A DNA stretch of 7,312 nucleotides from Chloroflexota bacterium. GTDB taxonomy: Bacteria > Chloroflexota > Dehalococcoidia > DSTF01 > JACRBR01. The notes beneath the pieces were generated by a model. That model did not search any database, was not told where the DNA came from, and saw only the letters and a program-made list of their open reading frames with translations. Positions within the stretch are counted from its first letter, which is position 1; each line of letters opens with the position of its first letter. The stretch covers positions 1 to 7,312 of the forward strand of contig JAKAMA010000118.1 of the NCBI GenBank assembly GCA_021813085.1. The letters are read 5' to 3'. Shown in pieces: positions 5,834 through 7,312 of the stretch. Position numbers and translations under genes: made by a program.

Positions 5834-5938
5834 TCGGACGTACCAAGGCAGGGGCACAAGGCCTTGTGCCCCTACGGGTCGTCGGACACTGGGCGCACAA
5901 ACGCTGGGGGGAACCAGGCGTTATGCCCGCACGCGTCG
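5834..5938. repeat. Two diverged copies of a palindromic intergenic repeat
   Basis: Copy one contains a perfect 22-base palindrome (5851-5872; half-site GGGGCACAAGG). Copy two contains an imperfect hairpin (5891-5928) with arms GGGCGCACAAACGCTGG and CCAGGCGTTATGCCC. The copies share TCGGAC at their left edges (5834, 5882), a GGGC(G)CACAA arm, and matching right ends; a 25-base stretch of the right halves agrees at 19 positions by eye. They resemble dispersed repeat families of GC-rich genomes. Neither overlaps a supported gene; both lie in the divergent gap between the hydrolase and the XRE gene. Confidence 0.65.
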
Positions 5939-5971
5939 AGCGCGGTGGCGCCTCGCCAGTGCGGGGCAGCG

Positions 5972-5994
5972 TAGGCCCCGGTACCGGCCGCCTA
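5972..5994. promoter_or_regulatory. GGTACC-centred palindrome upstream of the XRE promoter
   Basis: CCGGTACCGG (5978-5987) is a perfect 10-base palindrome, flanked by TAGGC (5972-5976) and its complement GCCTA (5990-5994). It ends 13 bases before the proposed -35 box of the XRE gene. A second GGTACC palindrome, TGGTACCA (6027-6034), overlaps the -10 box. Autoregulators of the XRE class usually bind palindromes at their own promoter, so this pair is a candidate operator. Confidence 0.45.
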
Positions 5995-6007
5995 TGCACG
6001 GCGGAGA

Positions 6008-6035
6008 TTGATCGCCCATCGGGCAGTGGTACCAT
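6008..6035 (+). promoter_or_regulatory. XRE gene promoter, leaderless type
   Basis: TTGATC (6008-6013), a 16-base spacer and TACCAT (6030-6035) form the boxes. The ATG at 6043 lies exactly seven bases after the -10, so the transcript should begin at or one base before it. The geometry is identical to the thioesterase promoter at 52-79. No ribosome binding site is present. TGGTACCA (6027-6034) covers most of the -10. Confidence 0.55.
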
Positions 6036-6042
6036 GCAGGCG

Positions 6043-6477
6043 ATGCCGGAACGCGACGAAGTCCAGGCCGACCGCTGGGACGCTATCCGCGGCAGGATGG
6101 CGGGCCGCCTGCGCAGCATGCGCGGGAGCGGTCGCTCGCAGGCGCAGCTCGCCTGGGAGCTCGATGAGCTGGGCTTCCACATCAGCCAGAGCATGGTCTC
6201 GCGCTACGAGCAGGGGCTCGGCGAGGTGCCGCTCAGCCTCGAGCGCATCGTTGGCTGGGCGATCTGCTGCGACGCGCTCGGCTCCGAGCACCTGCGCGAG
6301 CTGCTCGAGGTCGCGGGCTACGCCCTGCCGTTCACGCGCGGCGACATGAAGCAGTTCGACGACCTGCTCCGCCGTTACCGCGCCCTGTCGCGCGCCGACC
6401 AGATCGTCCTCCGCCGCCGCATGCTCTGGCACCTGCTGGGGCTACAGCCGCGCAACCGGAGGGATCGCCCGCAATGA
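6043..6477 (+). CDS. XRE/Cro-type helix-turn-helix transcriptional regulator
   Basis: A protein of 144 residues. An HTH of the lambda-repressor type spans about 19-80: RMAGRLRSMR, then SQAQLAWELDELG, then the recognition helix ISQSMVSRYEQGLGEVPLSLERIV with its SRYEQG signature. The segment between the first two helices is slightly longer than usual. The rest (about 81-144) is helical and basic, ending in RNRRDRPQ, and may dimerise or bind the partner. A longer open frame begins at 5827 and an ATG at 6034, but the promoter -10 box overlaps 6034 and the transcription start falls near 6042, so 6043 is chosen. Its stop overlaps the next start as ATGA, so the two are translationally coupled. It probably controls its own promoter through the GGTACC palindromes; the wider targets are unknown. 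Confidence 0.85.
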   Translation: MPERDEVQADRWDAIRGRMAGRLRSMRGSGRSQAQLAWELDELGFHISQSMVSRYEQGLGEVPLSLERIVGWAICCDALGSEHLRELLEVAGYALPFTRGDMKQFDDLLRRYRALSRADQIVLRRRMLWHLLGLQPRNRRDRPQ

Positions 6478-7097
6478 CGCAACTGGCACTCAGCGCCGAC
6501 ACGCGCCATCAGTTGCGCGACCGGCTCCGCTTCCTGCCGCGGGGGGGAGATGCGCACCTGCAGACGCTGCGCCTGCGCGCGCTGCTCGAAGAGCTGGGTG
6601 TCCACTGCGACGACTCCATCGACCTCCACGAGCTCGACGCGGTGCTGATCGCGTCGGCGCGCGGGACCGAGGCGCTGGTCGCCGCGCGGCTCGGTGAAGA
6701 ACAACGTCACGTCGCCTACGCCCGCCTCGTCGCGCGGCTGCTCGTGTCCGACATCCACGCGCCGATCGACGCCAAGATGGAGTTCACGGGCCCCTCCAAC
6801 GCGCGTACCACGCGCGAACGCGAGGAAGAGGCCATCGTGCTCGGCCTTGCGCGGGCGCTCGTCCGCGGCCGGCTCGACACCGCGCCACGTCCGCTCTACG
6901 ACGACGTGCCCAAGCTCACGCTCGCGTTCACGCCACGCTCCGCGGCGCGCTCGACGCTGGGCGGCCTGCACCGCTGGAGCGTGCTCTGGTACAAGCGGTC
7001 GGACCTGTACCGCCGCCTGCGCGCCCGCCGCCGCGTCAGCGAGGCGATCGGCCGCATCTGCGTCGCGCTCGACCCCGGGCCGCCGCTGGTGGCGTAG
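6474..7097 (+). CDS. Uncharacterised protein, possibly a degenerate ImmA/IrrE-like partner of the XRE regulator
   Basis: A protein of 207 residues not recognised outright. Its layout parallels ImmA/IrrE (M78) metallopeptidases: LLEELGV (37-43), LDAVLI (54-59), then GEEQRHVAYARLVARLLV (74-91) where family members have a basic residue followed by AHELGHLLL, then REREEEAIVLGLARALV (114-130) where they have ERxANxFAxxLL. The zinc-binding HExxH is absent: the aligned residues are A83, R84 and A87. It would therefore be a non-catalytic scaffold, or the likeness may be superficial. Such proteases commonly pair with XRE repressors, and this gene overlaps an XRE gene by four bases (ATGA) with GGAGGG (6458-6463) ten bases upstream. 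The C-terminus (about 165-207) is Arg-rich with WSVLWYKRSDLYRRLRARRR. There is no signal or membrane segment. A run of seven G lies at 6541-6547, in codons 23-25. Confidence 0.75.
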   Translation: MTQLALSADTRHQLRDRLRFLPRGGDAHLQTLRLRALLEELGVHCDDSIDLHELDAVLIASARGTEALVAARLGEEQRHVAYARLVARLLVSDIHAPIDAKMEFTGPSNARTTREREEEAIVLGLARALVRGRLDTAPRPLYDDVPKLTLAFTPRSAARSTLGGLHRWSVLWYKRSDLYRRLRARRRVSEAIGRICVALDPGPPLVA

Positions 7098-7210
7098 GCC
7101 ACCGACGCACCCCGGCGACTGGACGCTCGCGGCCGCATCGCGCATCCTCGTACCGCACGATCTCTGGCATCCCCACCGCTCACCGCGGATCTCCATGACA
7201 GGAGCCGACC

Positions 7211-7312
7211 ATGCAGAAACCCGCACTCTCCCTGGCCGCGGTGCCCGGCCGGCGCCGCTCCACCGTCGCGCTCGCGCAGGAGATCGAGAAGCGCGGCTAC
7301 AGCGGCATCTAC
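7211..7312 (+). CDS. LLM-class (luciferase-like) flavin-dependent oxidoreductase, N-terminal fragment
   Basis: Thirty-four codons are present before the window ends, open and with no stop. The N-terminus, QKPALSLAAVPGRR followed by TVALAQEIEKRGYSGIY, matches the start of luciferase-like monooxygenases and F420-dependent reductases: a first beta strand, then a helix, then the G-(Y/F)-x-G-(I/V) strand at the base of the TIM barrel. The cofactor (FMN or F420) cannot be told from this part. The ATG has AGGAG (7200-7204) six bases upstream, so it is the likely start. It follows the XRE pair after 113 bases, in which I see no other gene or clear terminator. Confidence 0.7.
   Translation, partial: MQKPALSLAAVPGRRRSTVALAQEIEKRGYSGIY

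Noticed and set aside
4835..5974. Plus-strand open frame of 379 codons
   Set aside because: It lies antisense to the alpha/beta hydrolase, whose triad is intact. Its translation is rich in Arg, His, Glu and Val without a recognisable domain.
5827..6042. N-terminal extension of the XRE protein to 5827
   Set aside because: The extension translates the palindromic repeat region and the promoter itself. The -10 box at 6030-6035 places the transcript start at about 6042.
6375..7226. Minus-strand open frame of 283 codons opposite the XRE partner
   Set aside because: Antisense composition artefact. The plus-strand pair has an ATGA overlap, a GGAGGG site and a promoter.

Overview
This is a GC-rich bacterial window (hand counts of sample 60-base lines give about 77-78% GC in core genes). 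It is densely packed and holds nine protein genes. Two start codons sit seven bases downstream of a -10 box, which suggests leaderless mRNAs. The mix of genes (TesB-type thioesterase, RmuC, a zinc-ribbon TatA, an F420/LLM-type oxidoreductase start) fits a Chloroflexota- or Actinomycetota-like genome. Heptamer repeats and GC-rich palindromic repeats lie between genes. The phylum is an inference; no rRNA or marker gene is present to settle it.

Layout. (1) 87-971 (+): acyl-CoA thioesterase II. It is followed by a 257-base gap holding two opposite-composition heptamer arrays around a hairpin. (2) 1229-2710 (+): RmuC, a membrane-anchored coiled-coil protein with a PD-(D/E)XK-like domain. (3) 2719-3375 (-): NYN-domain (PIN-like) ribonuclease with a four-cysteine zinc-ribbon insertion, in a clearly lower-GC island (about 2697-3580). 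It has a consensus-like promoter, an operator-like inverted repeat over the -35 box, and a ~140-base leader with two strong stem-loops. (4) 3657-4226 (-): HD-domain metal hydrolase. (5) 4227-4463: intergenic DNA full of short palindromes. (6) 4464-4781 (-): TatA translocase subunit with a C-terminal zinc ribbon. (7) 4817-5767 (-): membrane-anchored alpha/beta hydrolase. (8) 5834-5994: a divergent intergenic region with two diverged copies of a palindromic repeat and a GGTACC-centred palindrome. (9) 6043-6477 and 6474-7097 (+): an XRE-type regulator overlapping by ATGA an unrecognised protein whose layout resembles an ImmA/IrrE metallopeptidase that has lost its HExxH residues. (10) 7211-7312 (+): start of a luciferase-like flavin-dependent oxidoreductase, cut by the window edge.

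How the parts relate. Most genes appear to be independent transcription units with their own -10 boxes. The two real candidates for an uncharacterised system are the NYN nuclease cassette with its structured leader and operator (2711-3580), which looks acquired, and the coupled XRE/degenerate-ImmA-like pair with GGTACC palindromes at its leaderless promoter (5972-7097).
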